Positions 42,465 to 52,760 of a stretch of 64,000 bases of DNA are shown here, one piece after another (within the stretch, counting starts at the first letter, position 1; every line of letters begins with the position of its first letter). Both the position numbers and the translations under genes were made by a program. This DNA comes from Aedes albopictus (Eukaryota; Arthropoda; Insecta; Diptera; Culicidae). The stretch lies in the NCBI RefSeq assembly GCF_035046485.1, contig NC_085138.1:14201329-14265328 (forward strand). The letters run 5' to 3'. The notes beneath the pieces are model-generated. The model was not told the origin of the DNA. It made no database searches and saw only the letters and a list, made by a program, of their open reading frames with translations.

Positions 42465-43745
42465 TTCCAACCCTACTCAAATAAACCAATATGAATTCCC
42501 TCGCTTATCGATATGCAAAATCGTGCCACGCAGGAGCGGTTCATGAGTGTGCTTTGAGTGTGAGATTACCTACACTGGCTAGATCAGTCGTAACCAAAAC
42601 GTGGTCTCAGTGTTCGGATGTCGGCTACGCATGTACCCTATGGTCTAATCCAACCCTTATTTAGGACAATAAAGCTTTGTTTTTTTTTTCAAATCATCTC
42701 AAATTTTGGGAGGATGTTAAATATTGAAAGTCAAAAATATGAAGTGGATTGCACGGTGTTTTTCTTATAATTAAAATATCCAACTTTATGATTTTCCCTC
42801 CACACAAGATTGCATCTTCATTTCACGCGGCGAAAGCACATTGCTGGCAGGGCCATCGCCACTCACGTCCTGTCAAGACTTATGGCGTCTCCTTACATTG
42901 ACAATAAATTCCCACAAAGTTCGTTCCGAAACAAATCCTTCCACAACAATATATATCCCCTGTCATTGTTTCAATGCTGCTGCTGCTTGGCCACATCCAA
43001 ACGGGGTGAGGCGAGGTTGTGCTGCCACTCGTTGTTGGCTGTTAATTTGTTCTTTTCCCGGACAAAATTCCAACAACATCCCAGCGAGCTACCGAACCAA
43101 ACCGTATGTGTTCCGTCCGTGCGTCCGTCCATCCTCGAACGACAACATCGTCGACGTCGTCGTCGGTGTCGTTGTCGAGACATCTTTCCTGACTGCTGCT
43201 GATGCTGACCTGCTCCGCGCTTGCTCCACCCAGCAGTCCCAGTGGCGCATCTCCAGCGAGCTACCAGTGTTGAGAGCCATCAATTCCCATTTTGCACTCG
43301 GAAGGCTCGCCGTTACCCAACCTCTCGGTTCCACACCCATATGATACGGCGCGCAGAGCGAGTGAACAAACTACAATAAATATCGCATAATGTATTTTTA
43401 TTTCACCAGCCAGCCAGTCAGCCAGCCATCCAACCAACCGAGGCAAGTGAGCGCACCAGAGCTTAATGCTTCATGCGCGAGAAGGCAAGATCTCGGTGCA
43501 GCTTCCGTCCAACAACGATGTCATCGCCAGCGTCGTCCTCCGCCGTCGTCATTGGTCCCAGCGCACAGCGAGGACGTGTGTGCGATTCGTGATGAACAAA
43601 CAAATTCCGGTGTGTCATGGTCCTTGTCGGTTGTCGTTCGGTTGCTGAACGTTCGAAGAAGACGTTAAACATATTCTGGATTGGCACGACTTCGCATATC
43701 GATAAGCGAGGGAATTCATATTGGTTTATTTGAGTAGGGTTGGAA
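42465..43745. mobile_element. 1281-bp TIR element B with GC-rich cargo
   Basis: TTCCAACCCTACTCAAATAA at 42465 is inverted at the right end (..GGGTTGGAA, 43745); the arms run about 75 bases to TATCGATATGC..TCGTGCC. The undisturbed target GTTGCTATCCAGC is read in the other arm of foldback A (40950), so the limits are secure to a few bases, with TA or TAT duplicated. The inside is GC-richer and CpG-rich, with a (GTCGTC)n patch at 43150-43180, unlike ordinary MITEs. No transposase is present. Confidence 0.75.
42841..43344 (+). other. 167-codon open frame in element B cargo, probably not a gene
   Basis: The frame begins MLAGPSPLTSCQDLWRLL and ends AVTQPLGSTPI. It is rich in serine, arginine and valine repeats derived from GTCGTC and GCTGCTG runs, and other frames in the same stretch are also open on both strands. 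No domain is recognisable. I keep it only because it is the longest frame in the cargo. Confidence 0.15.
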
Positions 43746-44137
43746 TATAGCAACAAACAAAGGTTAAAATTATTGATACAAGAATGGAAGAAGATATGGA
43801 ATCAAAACAACATAAACTTGTTTTGTGATTTCTCTGGAAAAGTCTACGCTCCATGCATATTTCGATAATTTTGCATGGATGAAAGTTTAGGAGGGGGGGG
43901 GGGGGTTGCATTTTAAAAATCACCGTAAATTTGCAGAACACCGAAAAATTCTGCGAAACTTACAAACATAAGCACTGAATCTACACAAAAACTGTAAACA
44001 TGTCACTGAAGTGTTCGGTGCATTTGACAGATGCGTATTTTAAATCTTTACAGATCGTTCAGTGAATAAAAAAAATACCGAACAGTTAACCGAAAATTCT
44101 GGCGTTGAGATTTCGGTGAAATTTAACATAATTATAG

Positions 44138-44424
44138 CCGGCCCATATAGCCGAGGCGGTAAACGCACGGGTATTCAGCATGACCATGCTGAGGGTGACG
44201 GGTTCGATTCCCGGTCGGTCCAGGATCTTTTCGTAAAGGAAATTTCCTTGACTTCCTTGGGCATAGAGTATCTTCGTGTCTGCCACACGATATACACATG
44301 CAAAATGGTCATTGGCAGAGGAAGCTCTCAGTAAATAACTGTGGAAGTGCTCATAGAACACTAAGCTGAGAAGCAGGCTTTGTCCCAGTGAGGACGTTAC
44401 GCCAAGAAGAAGAAGAAGAAGAAG
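44138..44424 (+). repeat. tRNA-derived SINE A (Feilai-like), full length
   Basis: The head reads TAGCCGAGGCGGTAAACGCA (A box) and GGTGACGGGTTCGATTCCCG (B box). The body has CCTTGGGCATAGAGTATC, CACACGATATACACATGC and CTGTGGAAGTGCTC. The end GTGAGGACGTTACGCC is followed by (AAG)n. It sits in the right arm of foldback A; the left arm shows the empty site. Confidence 0.85.
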
Positions 44425-44489
44425 ATGTGATTTATTCTTAGTGTGTAACCAAAAACAGTTACACCCTTTAAAACGTTGGTTATTCAGGA

Positions 44490-45000
44490 GTTCAACAGAT
44501 ACCTAGAAGCAGTATCATATTTATCGTCTACCTTCTAACTCGGTGGAACAGCTGAGAGGCAAGGGATATGTCTCTCAATGAACGGATCAGTGTACGAATC
44601 CATGTCAATATTCTTCATTACACCAACATTTAAAAGTAGAACCCGAGTGGAAAGCGCTCTGGTTGTTTCGGAATGTTTTCAACAAGCACCACCAGATAGG
44701 TGCCTAGCACCAAGGTATCAATCAGAAGATACGTGTTCGGAGCCTGTGAAACCAAGCTGACATTTTTAACGTGGTTTGTGTCGGTCCGACAAAAAAAGAT
44801 AAAAATGCGTTATTGTTTGTTTAGGAGTGACTTTTTACAAAATGATTTCAAGCACATTATAAATCTTTTCATTGCTGAAAACAACGAACGGCATTTGTAC
44901 TAGACGAGCGATTCCTTATAATGAAGCAAACATTATTTTCCAAATATTTACATAGTTGAAAAATCAATTAAAAAGATTATTCCATCATTAGTCATAAAAA
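44490..45000. other. Unique-looking sequence, no gene recognised
   Basis: A 60-codon frame at 44578-44760 and a 67-codon frame at 44700-44903 are open but unlike known proteins. No repeat is seen. Confidence 0.3.
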
Positions 45001-45062
45001 AGCGTGGGTCCCGAGATGAACTGGCCTGGGATTAAAAATCTCTTTAATACAGATAAAAAAAG
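45001..45062 (+). repeat. SINE B 3' end fragment
   Basis: AGCGTGGGTCCCGAGATGAA, CTGGCCTGGGATTAAAAATC and TTTAATACAGATAAAAAAAG match the 3' end of the SINE at 38083-38262. Confidence 0.75.
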
Positions 45063-45380
45063 TCAATTTACATGCAATTTATGCCTAAAGTTGAACTTTG
45101 CGTTAAATTTGGCTCAAATGAACGTAACTAAACTTTAAAAAACTGTACTTAACTGAAATTTTAAGGAAATGAAGTCTGAAATACTAAAATATGAATCATA
45201 ACTGTACAAACCTAAAAAAAACTGAATCAAAATCAAACAAATTCAAGTTTGTAAATAAAACTAAGAATGAACAAAAATAAACAATAAATTTTAACGGAAA
45301 TTCAATTTCAACTCAAACAAATAAAACAAATAATAAATCTCCTCAAATTCAGATAATTTTAATTGAAAATTTGTAGTTTT
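45063..45380 (-). other. A-rich leader of an LTR retrotransposon
   Basis: Read on the minus strand this follows the primer site, so it is the untranslated leader before gag. It is very T-rich on that strand. No gag frame remains. Confidence 0.4.
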
Positions 45381-45395
45381 TAACGTTGGGCGCCA
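45381..45395 (-). promoter_or_regulatory. tRNA-Lys-type primer binding site
   Basis: The minus strand reads TGGCGCCCAACGTTA, which matches the 3' end complement of tRNA-Lys (TGGCGCCCAACG) used by many Ty3/gypsy-type elements. It lies one base from TGTAACC/GGTTACA, a proper LTR terminus. Confidence 0.65.
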
Positions 45396-45396
45396 A

Positions 45397-45968
45397 TGTA
45401 ACCGTTCGCCGAATTAGCTTTAATGAAACGTAAAACGCGGTGGCTTTTGCGCCACTCTCGCGAACGAGAGACCACTGGTTCATTCCAAAGTTTGCCCGAC
45501 TAAATTGACGACTCTTCACTCAAGAGCTTCCTCGAATGGCCACTGACTCAAGTAAATCCCCAAACGCACTAAATTTAACTCACAAAACGCACGAACTGAA
45601 ACAATAACGGAATTTACACTAAAAAGAGAATAAAAACAGAATTAACAACAAAAATCAAACAATTAGGGGTCACTGAATGAATTTATTCGTGTGGAAAAAA
45701 ATAACAATGAAACTAAACACAAAAAGCAATCAAATTCGTTTTACCGTATATTATTTTTCACAAACTGATCGTGAAAAATTTGTGTGTATGTCAGTGTGTC
45801 ATCATGGCCATAATTAACTTACCTGCGCAGGTTTTGATCTTTGACGGTGCTTCTTCGTGGCCAATCGTCGACGACTATGGGCTCTCTTTATTGTTCGCCG
45901 GGTTAAAGGTGCGAAGGGGTGCCGGCGGATGCGTCAACCACACGCAGGTAGGCCGGAAGTAATCCCCT
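45397..45968 (-). mobile_element. Putative LTR (5') of a Ty3/gypsy-like retrotransposon
   Basis: On the minus strand the LTR ends GGTTACA directly before the primer site. It contains A/T-rich sequence and AAAGCCACCGCG words. The other LTR end is not certain; 45968, where a MITE end begins, is an upper bound. The internal coding part is gone, so this is a partial element. Confidence 0.45.
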
Positions 45969-46015
45969 TTAGGGGCTGTCCATTTACCACGTGGTCATTT
46001 TTTTGGGACTTTTCA
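45969..46015. repeat. Fragment of a CCACGTGGTCATTTTTTGG MITE
   Basis: AGGGGCTGTCCATTTACCAC then GTGGTCATTTTTTTGGGA matches the left end of the MITE at 60069-60235. The right end is missing. Confidence 0.55.
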
Positions 46016-46321
46016 ACCCGGCGGTGCTACGCCATCCGGGAGAGAAGAAAATAGTTACTTCAAAGAGTGATTTTGCTGGGTGAATTATGAATAGAGTTAG
46101 AATACAATAATCAATCAGTTTTTCTCTTCATTTGTGTGGCAGTGGTGTGAAGTGCTTTTTTTCTTTCTTTGTAATTTAGCTGGTGGTGCTACGGTGTGGT
46201 GCCAAGTTAATATTTTTTCCGCGTACGAAAGTGGGCCTGTTGCGTGTATTACCTTGCGGTGCAGTCTTTCGCAATTTGTGTTAGTTTTCTCGGATCCTGT
46301 GGGCTAAATAATAATGCCATA

Positions 46322-46941
46322 CAGCCATTCCATAGAAAAACGATATAGTGCATCTCCGATTGTCGTGAAACTTGGTGGGCTTGTAGTTCTTCGGAAATAA
46401 TTAGACCAGTATTTTTTATTTCGTCATTAGGGTGACCATCTATATGAAGGTGGTCCCAAAAATTAAGGTTTTTCAAAACTAAAATTTTTCAAAAAATCGT
46501 AACTTTTGAACCAGTAGACCGATTTTAAACTTCTTTTTTTTTTGTTTGAAAGCTATTGAATTGTAGTTTTCAGGAAAAATACATTAAAGGGGCTAAAATG
46601 CAAAGAGTACTATAAAATATGCAAATATATTAGTTTTTACACGTTTTAATGGTCTCGGGACCAAAGAGGTACCCTGGTTTTATATTTTTATCAGAAAATT
46701 CTGGAAATTTGGCGTGACATATCAAAAATCAGAAATGTATGTTGTTTTGTTTTCGAGATATGATTTTTTAAAAAATTTTATTTTTGAAAAACCTTAATTT
46801 TTGGACCACTCTATATGAAAATTGGTCACCCTAATGACGAAATAAAAAAAATACGGGTCAAATTATTTCCGAAGAACTACAAGCCCACCAAGTTTCACGA
46901 CAATCGGAGATGCACTATATCGTTTTTCTATGGAATGGCTG
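46322..46941. mobile_element. 620-bp foldback with CATA duplication
   Basis: CAGCCATTCCATAGAAAAAC at 46322 is mirrored by ..GTTTTTCTATGGAATGGCTG... ending at 46941. CATA lies on both sides (46318-46321 and 46942-46945), a 4-bp duplication. The arms share ATCTCCGATTGTCGTGAAAC and AAACTTGGTGGGCTTGTAGT and fold along most of their length. The phrase AACTTGGTGGGC also occurs in the left TIR of the Sola-like element (6219-6232), so it may be a non-autonomous relative. Confidence 0.75.
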
Positions 46942-46945
46942 CATA

Positions 46946-48165
46946 AGGAAAGTGCAAATGCGTAGGCACCAAGGGGGAGTCGCTGAGCACATCTTTACTT
47001 GCGCCAATTATTTTCAGTGTGCCACCGGGTATTGAATTGTTTCTCAGTGTGCCCCGAAGTACCACTGCTTGATGATTCAGATTTTGCTTGGCAACTACCA
47101 AGACCACCAACTGTTTGTTTTTATTTTGCAGGTCAAATGCACATAGTTGCCTAGTTTTTTCACCCAAACTCAAGTGTCAAAATTGTGCCTCAGAGTGCCT
47201 GGGTGTGCCACACAGCGTATAGGACGGTGTGCTTGGCACCTCTTGGCACAATGTTCCAAGCGACTAGCCCCTTGGTAGGCACTTTCAAATGGCCAGCATG
47301 GTTAATGAGGAAAAACTGACACCCACAAAAGTATTTCGTTTGTGTTTGAATAAGGCGCAATTTATAACGTGTGATGCAGATGCTGATTCTACTTGAATGA
47401 GCTTGAAACAATCTTGCTGTATTGCCGAGGATAAAACCACCAACTGTTGGTGATAAAACGATAGAGCTCAAGGCCTTTATTAGAATCAATATGGTGAGAT
47501 CTTTCTGATTTGTTTTTCTGGTTGTACTCGTATCAGTAACACCCAAATATTACGGTTATTTGGGGAGGGCTGGATACCATAACTTTTTATCCCGTTTCAG
47601 AGAGCGGGTAAAAGCGCTTTAGCCTAGGCTTGATTGCCAGGACATACGGGGGAAATACCGTTGCCCCATCCCAGGTTTCCACAGGACATGGAGTGACATT
47701 AACATAAGTTACTTCCAACGAAGCGGCATATTATTCTCACTTTCAACATAACGGTTGGTACGATATGTCCCCGTTTTTTGTATTCAAAAACATGAACAAC
47801 GCTGCACAGTAGGCCTGGCCGCTTTAATGCTTGTAATACATCTCAGGTGCACTGCAACCATTAATAATGACAAGAAAAATGGCAGGAGTAGCCGATCCTA
47901 TCATTTTCCTGGATTCTTTCAATGAATGGCTGTGTATGTGTAGACTAGACTAGACTAGTATTCTTCATAGTTTTGTGTTGTTTCCTATTAAGAATGCATG
48001 TGGTTTAGATCATTGGTTTGTCCTTTGTCGCGTTCATTTCATTTCTCTGTGGAGTGGGCTTAAAGTTTCCGCACCCTAATGGGGTGAAGACGCGCGACAG
48101 AACTTCTTATATTAGACATGTTTTCGTATAGAAAAGTGGCCGGTTGTGCGCGAAACTTAATGTTT
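46946..48165. other. Unique-looking sequence, no gene recognised
   Basis: It includes a 118-codon open frame on minus (47190-47546) without recognisable domains, and a short (AGACT)n run at 47942-47958. I see no element ends. Confidence 0.3.
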
Positions 48166-48167
48166 AT

Positions 48168-48477
48168 TGATCCATTATCAGATCACATCACCAATCATAG
48201 GTGACTCCTAGAATGACAATGTACCCTACCCTACTAACAAAAATTCCTTCCCAAGACAATCGCGGAGACACTGGGACTCCCGGTCTCTATAACAACGGTT
48301 GTTTTAACATTACCTTTCCTCCTTGGAGACCGTAAGGACGTGGCCAGCGCCATTATTGACATCAAAATTGTGAGTTCTCGAACTGTGAACATTGAAAATA
48401 GTAAGCTAGTCCCAAGCCCTATTCATTGGTTCCTTCTGCAATCACGGAGTAGCAACTACGAATTGTGCGGTCATCTA
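48168..48477 (+). mobile_element. Short retroposon family C, 5'-truncated copy
   Basis: It begins TTGATCCATTATCAGATCAC and shares ATAGGTGACTCCTAG, CCCTACCCTACTAAC, GTAAGGACGTGGCCAGCGCC and AATCACGGAGTAGCAACTAC with the copy at 63325-63878. The 5' monomers are absent, and the end GGTCATCTATGTTC replaces the (TTTGC)n tail. The foldback at 48484 begins right after it. Confidence 0.7.
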
Positions 48478-48483
48478 TGTTCA

Positions 48484-49188
48484 TTAGACTGGGTCAACAA
48501 AGTCGATTTTTTGGAACAAAGCTTTTTCGATTCCTTTTAGCGTCCAAAACATCTGTGCAAAATTTGGGAGCGATTGGTTGCGTCCCCGTATTCCGCATTG
48601 CGATTGAAATTTGTATGGAATTTAGTATGGGAAAACGTGCTTTTTTGCATTTTTCTCATAAAATGAAATTTTTTGGTCTAAAACTATCTAACTAATGACG
48701 TTGAAGTATAGCCTAGGATATGCCGAGAAACTTTGCCGAAGACCGCAAAGTGATCCGACACTTATGAAAAAAGTTATAACGCACAGATTGCCCAATGGTG
48801 GTTATCATTTAACATGTAAAGGAATAACATCAATAATAAAATCTCAGTTTTTGGCCTAAGTTACCAAGCGAATAACTTTTTTCACAAGCGTCGGATCACT
48901 TTGCGGTCTTCGGCAAAGTTGTTCGGTATATCCTAGGCTATACTTTAACGTCATTAGTTACACGGTATTAGACAAAAGAGTTCAACTTATGAGTAAAATG
49001 CAAAAAAGTACGTTTTCCCATACTAACTTCCATACAAATTTCAATCACAATGCGGAATACGGGGACGCAACCAATCGCTCCCAAATTTTGCACAGATGTT
49101 TTGGACGCAAAAAGGAATCAAGAAAGCTTTGTTCCGGGTTGATGCGGTCAAATTTAAAGTTTCTCCATACAACGTTGACCCACTCTAA
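48484..49188. mobile_element. Foldback family F, copy 3, complete
   Basis: TTAGACTGGGTCAACAAAGT at 48484 is mirrored by ..AACGTTGACCCACTCTAA ending at 49188. TGTTCA lies on both sides (48478-48483 and 49189-49194), a 6-bp duplication. At 705 bases it is the same length as copy 1 (706). Arms pair through GTATAGCCTAGGATATGCC, CGAAGACCGCAAAGTGATCC and AACATGTAAAGGAATAAC. Non-coding. Confidence 0.8.
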
Positions 49189-49253
49189 TGTTCATGCACA
49201 TATACTGACCGTTTCTAACCGTTTATTTCATGAAAACTATATCATACAGATGC

Positions 49254-49306
49254 TTTATGGTTCATAATGCAACTCATTTCGATTGCATTATGAACCATAA
49301 TGCAAG
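49254..49306. repeat. Short palindrome
   Basis: TATGGTTCATAATGCAA at about 49257 pairs with TTGCATTATGAACCATA at about 49283-49299 across a 10-base loop. It could be a tiny MITE remnant. Confidence 0.6.
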
Positions 49307-49362
49307 TGTTTGATTCACAACTTGAGTTGTCCCGGTAAGAGCTTGCAAAACTGTGACGGTTA

Positions 49363-49572
49363 TTCTTTATTATACCAACGAATCTAACCTCAAAATAATT
49401 GACAATTCTCAGGTCATTTTGACAGATGTAACATGGCAATGAAAAGAACGACAAAAATGTCGGTAAAGTAGAAGATATTTATTGCTTGTTTCGTGCATGT
49501 GGGTAATTTGTCAAAATGACCTGAGAAGTCAAGTGTCAACCATTTTCAGATTAGGTTCATTGGTGTAATAAA
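49363..49572. mobile_element. 210-bp MITE with TTTATTATACCAACGAATC ends
   Basis: The left arm TTATACCAACGAATCTAACC and CAATTCTCAGGTCATTTTGA is inverted at the right (GTCAAAATGACCTGAGAAG.., AGATTAGGTTCATTGGTGTA). The loop of about 90 bases is unique. Confidence 0.7.
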
Positions 49573-49579
49573 TTAAACA

Positions 49580-51630
49580 GAACAGATATTGGACATATAG
49601 GTACGTTGCACATTCATCAATCATGGAATAACATATTTAAGCTGATTGTGATAAAATGAAGGACTGCGTTTGGTAAACATTCTGGGCGCTGCTGATTGTT
49701 CATAATAACGCTATTACTGTTGCACTATTATCTTACATGACTAAGACTCGCTGTTTTACGCATCGCAATAAATTCATTTTCCGCTTGTCTGCTTCGAGTA
49801 CAGTTTGCTTCATATTCGTCCTGCAATAATTCCAATTGAATGTTTTCATTAGTTTGAATGATTCTTTAATACCACTCCAATAATGGGGAGCATAAATCAT
49901 CGACATCCGGGTGCACTATCGAACACCACCGTTCCATTACGCACACACAGCAGCATTTACCACAAGAGACCTCCTTCAGGCGGGTGGCCTCGAACCGTCA
50001 ATTATAGTCCGACCAGAGGAACACTAAAAATGATCGTCCATGGTTGCACACGGCCCGCCCCTCAGAAATTGTTAGATTTGGATCGTAAAAAAAAAAACAG
50101 ATCAAAACCCGACCATAAAAGCTTCACGCTAGGCCGAGCAAGAAAGTGCAATCAGAATCGGTCAACGTTGCTCTAATTACGTGCAACGACATGGACTTCC
50201 CGCTGAAGCAGCAGGTTCTGATTCCAAACATTACTCAGGTCAGTCTGATTAGAGAATCAACTTTCGTGATGCTTTTGATTATGTCACTAAAAAGTTACTG
50301 TTGGCGTCTAATCGTCACAATAGTGTGACAGAATACATCAACCTTGCACAAAGTTAACAAAATCGACGTAAACTGACGTAAAGGGGTTTGTTCAGTTTCA
50401 CCAGTGCAGTGGAGTGCTCCACCGATTCGTGAGATAGCAGATCCCAGAAATTCATTTTAAACATTTCACTCAATTGTTTCCATGTACTCGACGGTGAGTT
50501 TTGGTTAAAAACTTTTTCTATAGACTCGTGAGAAATTGATGTTACCATGACGCATGAATCTGGCATGCAATGCAATCTTAACAACAGCAATTTCTTCAAT
50601 GGTTTCTATTGCGAGGCGCACTATTTGGATTTTGAAAATAATCGTTAATCCCGTCTTTGACGCCTGTAATAGTTGTTTGGTGTTAAAACAGGCACATTGA
50701 AATTTCCGTGAAAAGAGTCGGGTCCTGATGGAAAAAGATAATCATTTTAAATTAGCCTCAAATATTTCTAATGAGAAGTTTTAAGTGAAATAATCAATTT
50801 TTTCTATTTCTTTGTCTCCAACGTAAAGCATCCGCCTTTAAAGTTTTATAGCGACTTTTAATTAAAATTCATTCAATGAGAGGAGCTCGTTAGTGGTTAG
50901 ATCTTGCATTAAAAAGAGTTGAAAAAGTCTACGATCAATCCATCTAGCGACGCTTGATGTTTCTAATAACATCGCCTGAAAGTAATCATGTAAGCTCTAG
51001 CAACCAATGTTTATCAACGACCAGTACAATTGGGACATTAAGATCTTCCTGTTACAATTATTTAAATTGTTAAAAGGTATGATGAGTTAACATATTCAAT
51101 CATCTAAATATGCAAAAACATTCGAAAAAGAAGCAATGACTTCTCAATGTAAACAGTTCACACAAGAAACGAAAACGATTACTTATCCAAGTGACGAACA
51201 CGCAAACCCTATTTGAGGCGTTAACTACCTCTCGGGGCCATCCACGGAGTGTCGTCATAAAAATTAATCTTCAAATGACTTCAATTGATGTGTACGTGTC
51301 CCTCAACCGACCGACCGACCAAGTGGGTGAGTGCGCTCGACCATTAGCCGGGTCTCATCTAACGATCCATAAATTTATCTAAAAACCATTAACCCCTCTG
51401 CGGCTGTGGCAATGACGTTGGAAATCGGTCTAGCTACGTACCTACCTCATCTCATCCCATACCGGGGACGCGATAAGTGAAAACCGAAAAAAAATCACAT
51501 CATCGTCGTCGTCGGCTGGAAGGCGACGTCCGATTTTCGGGTAGAGTACAACTCTAGCCGCGACATGTCATCATAAATATATCAAAATTTAAGTTTAAAA
51601 TTTAATTAATCCTAGAAATGAGCAACAAAC
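49580..51630. other. Unique-looking sequence, no gene recognised
   Basis: About 2 kb with only short frames (up to 97 codons at 49883-50176), none recognisable. A (CGT)n-like patch (ATCATCGTCGTCGTCGG) lies at 51500-51516 and (CCGA)n at 51307-51320. Likely host non-coding DNA. Confidence 0.35.
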
Positions 51631-51821
51631 ATCACTCACACTTGACCCGCTCAGGAGAGTGTCCGTCGTCGTCATCGCTATCGCATTGTCCCAAGAGGCA
51701 ATGGCTCCAGTTCAAAGCGGTATTCAAAATTCCAGAGAAATTTGCTTGGTGAAGATTCAGTACGACCTGAACAAAATATTGTGCCTTGGATACTAGCTTC
51801 CAGTTGAGTGTGTTGACTTTT

Positions 51822-52760
51822 TGAAGTCGAGGCTCTTTTACAGGCATAATCGACGTGGCTACCGAAGGTAAGCTTATCGTCGATCATCACGCCCAAGTGT
51901 TTGACGGAGCGCTTTGACAGGATAGTGCACTCTCCTACACTGATCTCCGCTTGCTGCTCTAACTTCCGGTTGTTAACAACCGTCACTTCAGTCACCTGAG
52001 CCAGCTCCAGTTTCCTGGACCGCATCCACGCCTCCACAACCTTGATCGAGTGGTCGGTAGTCAACTTCACCTCCTCGATCGTTTCACCGTAGACTTCGAG
52101 CGTAATGCCGTCGGCAAATCCGACAATCTCCACTCCCACGTCGCACATGACATTCCATAACACCGGACCCAGGATGGAACCATGCGAGATTCCTGAAGTT
52201 ATGTGATAGCACTTCCAACCCACCTCCGTGTCGTAAACTAGTACTCGATTCTAAAAGTAACTTTCGAGAATCTTGTACAAGTACCCCGGTATCAGACGCA
52301 AGAGCGCATTGGCAATAGCAGACCAGCTGGCGCTATTAAATGCATTCCTTACATCCAGAGTCACTACCGCGCAGAAGCGAATTCCCCTCCTCTTAGGCTC
52401 GAGTGCTTTCTCAGCGGTTTTTGTAACCGACCAGATAGCGTCTACGGTGGAACTCCCCTTCCGGAAGCCGTACTGGTTACTCGAAAGACCATTTTCGCCC
52501 TCGGTAAACCTCAACATTCTATTGAGGATGATCTTTTCGAGCACCTTCCCCGCCGTGTCTATCAAGCATATTGGTCCATATGCTGACGGGTCTCCGGGTG
52601 GTTTCCCCGCCTTTGGCAATAGTACCAGGCTCTGCCTCTTCCTAGCTTCTGGGAAAACTCCCGCGTCCAGGTATTTCTGCATAGCAGACCTGAACATCTC
52701 GGGAGCCTCTGCAATAGCTACTTTTATGGCCAGGTTCGAAACTCCGTCCAGACCTGGGCC
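51822..52760 (-). pseudogene. R1-clade reverse transcriptase
   Basis: The frame from 52697 encodes YLDAGVFPEARKRQSLVLLP, then CLIDTAGKVLEKIILNRM, NQYGFRKGSSTVDAIW, VVTLDVRNAFNSASW (motif A) and PGYLYKILESYF, then a stop at 52251. The next frame (from 52223) has GWKCYHITSGISHGSILGPV (motif B), EIVGFADGITLEVYGE (motif C, where the expected FADD reads FADG, losing one catalytic Asp), LELAQVTEVTVVNNRK, VKHLGVMIDDKLTFGSH and VDYACKRAST, after which homology ends. The missing second Asp means this RT would be inactive even without its stops. Confidence 0.85.

Larger units (their letters stand above)
40493..44489. mobile_element. 4 kb foldback A with ~500-bp arms
   Basis: The left arm (40493-41020) runs CCTGAATGACCAAC, AAAGGGTGTAGCTGTTTTTG, CGGTTAACTGTTCGGTATT, GCATGGAGCGTAGACTTTTC, GTTTGTTGCTATCCAGC and TTCTTGCCGACAG. 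The right arm carries the inverse of all of these (ending AACCAACGTTTT-inverse at 44489), but with a 1281-bp element between GTTGCTATA and TATCCAGC (42465-43745) and a SINE between CATAATT and GTGATTTATT (44138-44424). The loop is about 1.4 kb. No transposase is seen. Confidence 0.75.
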
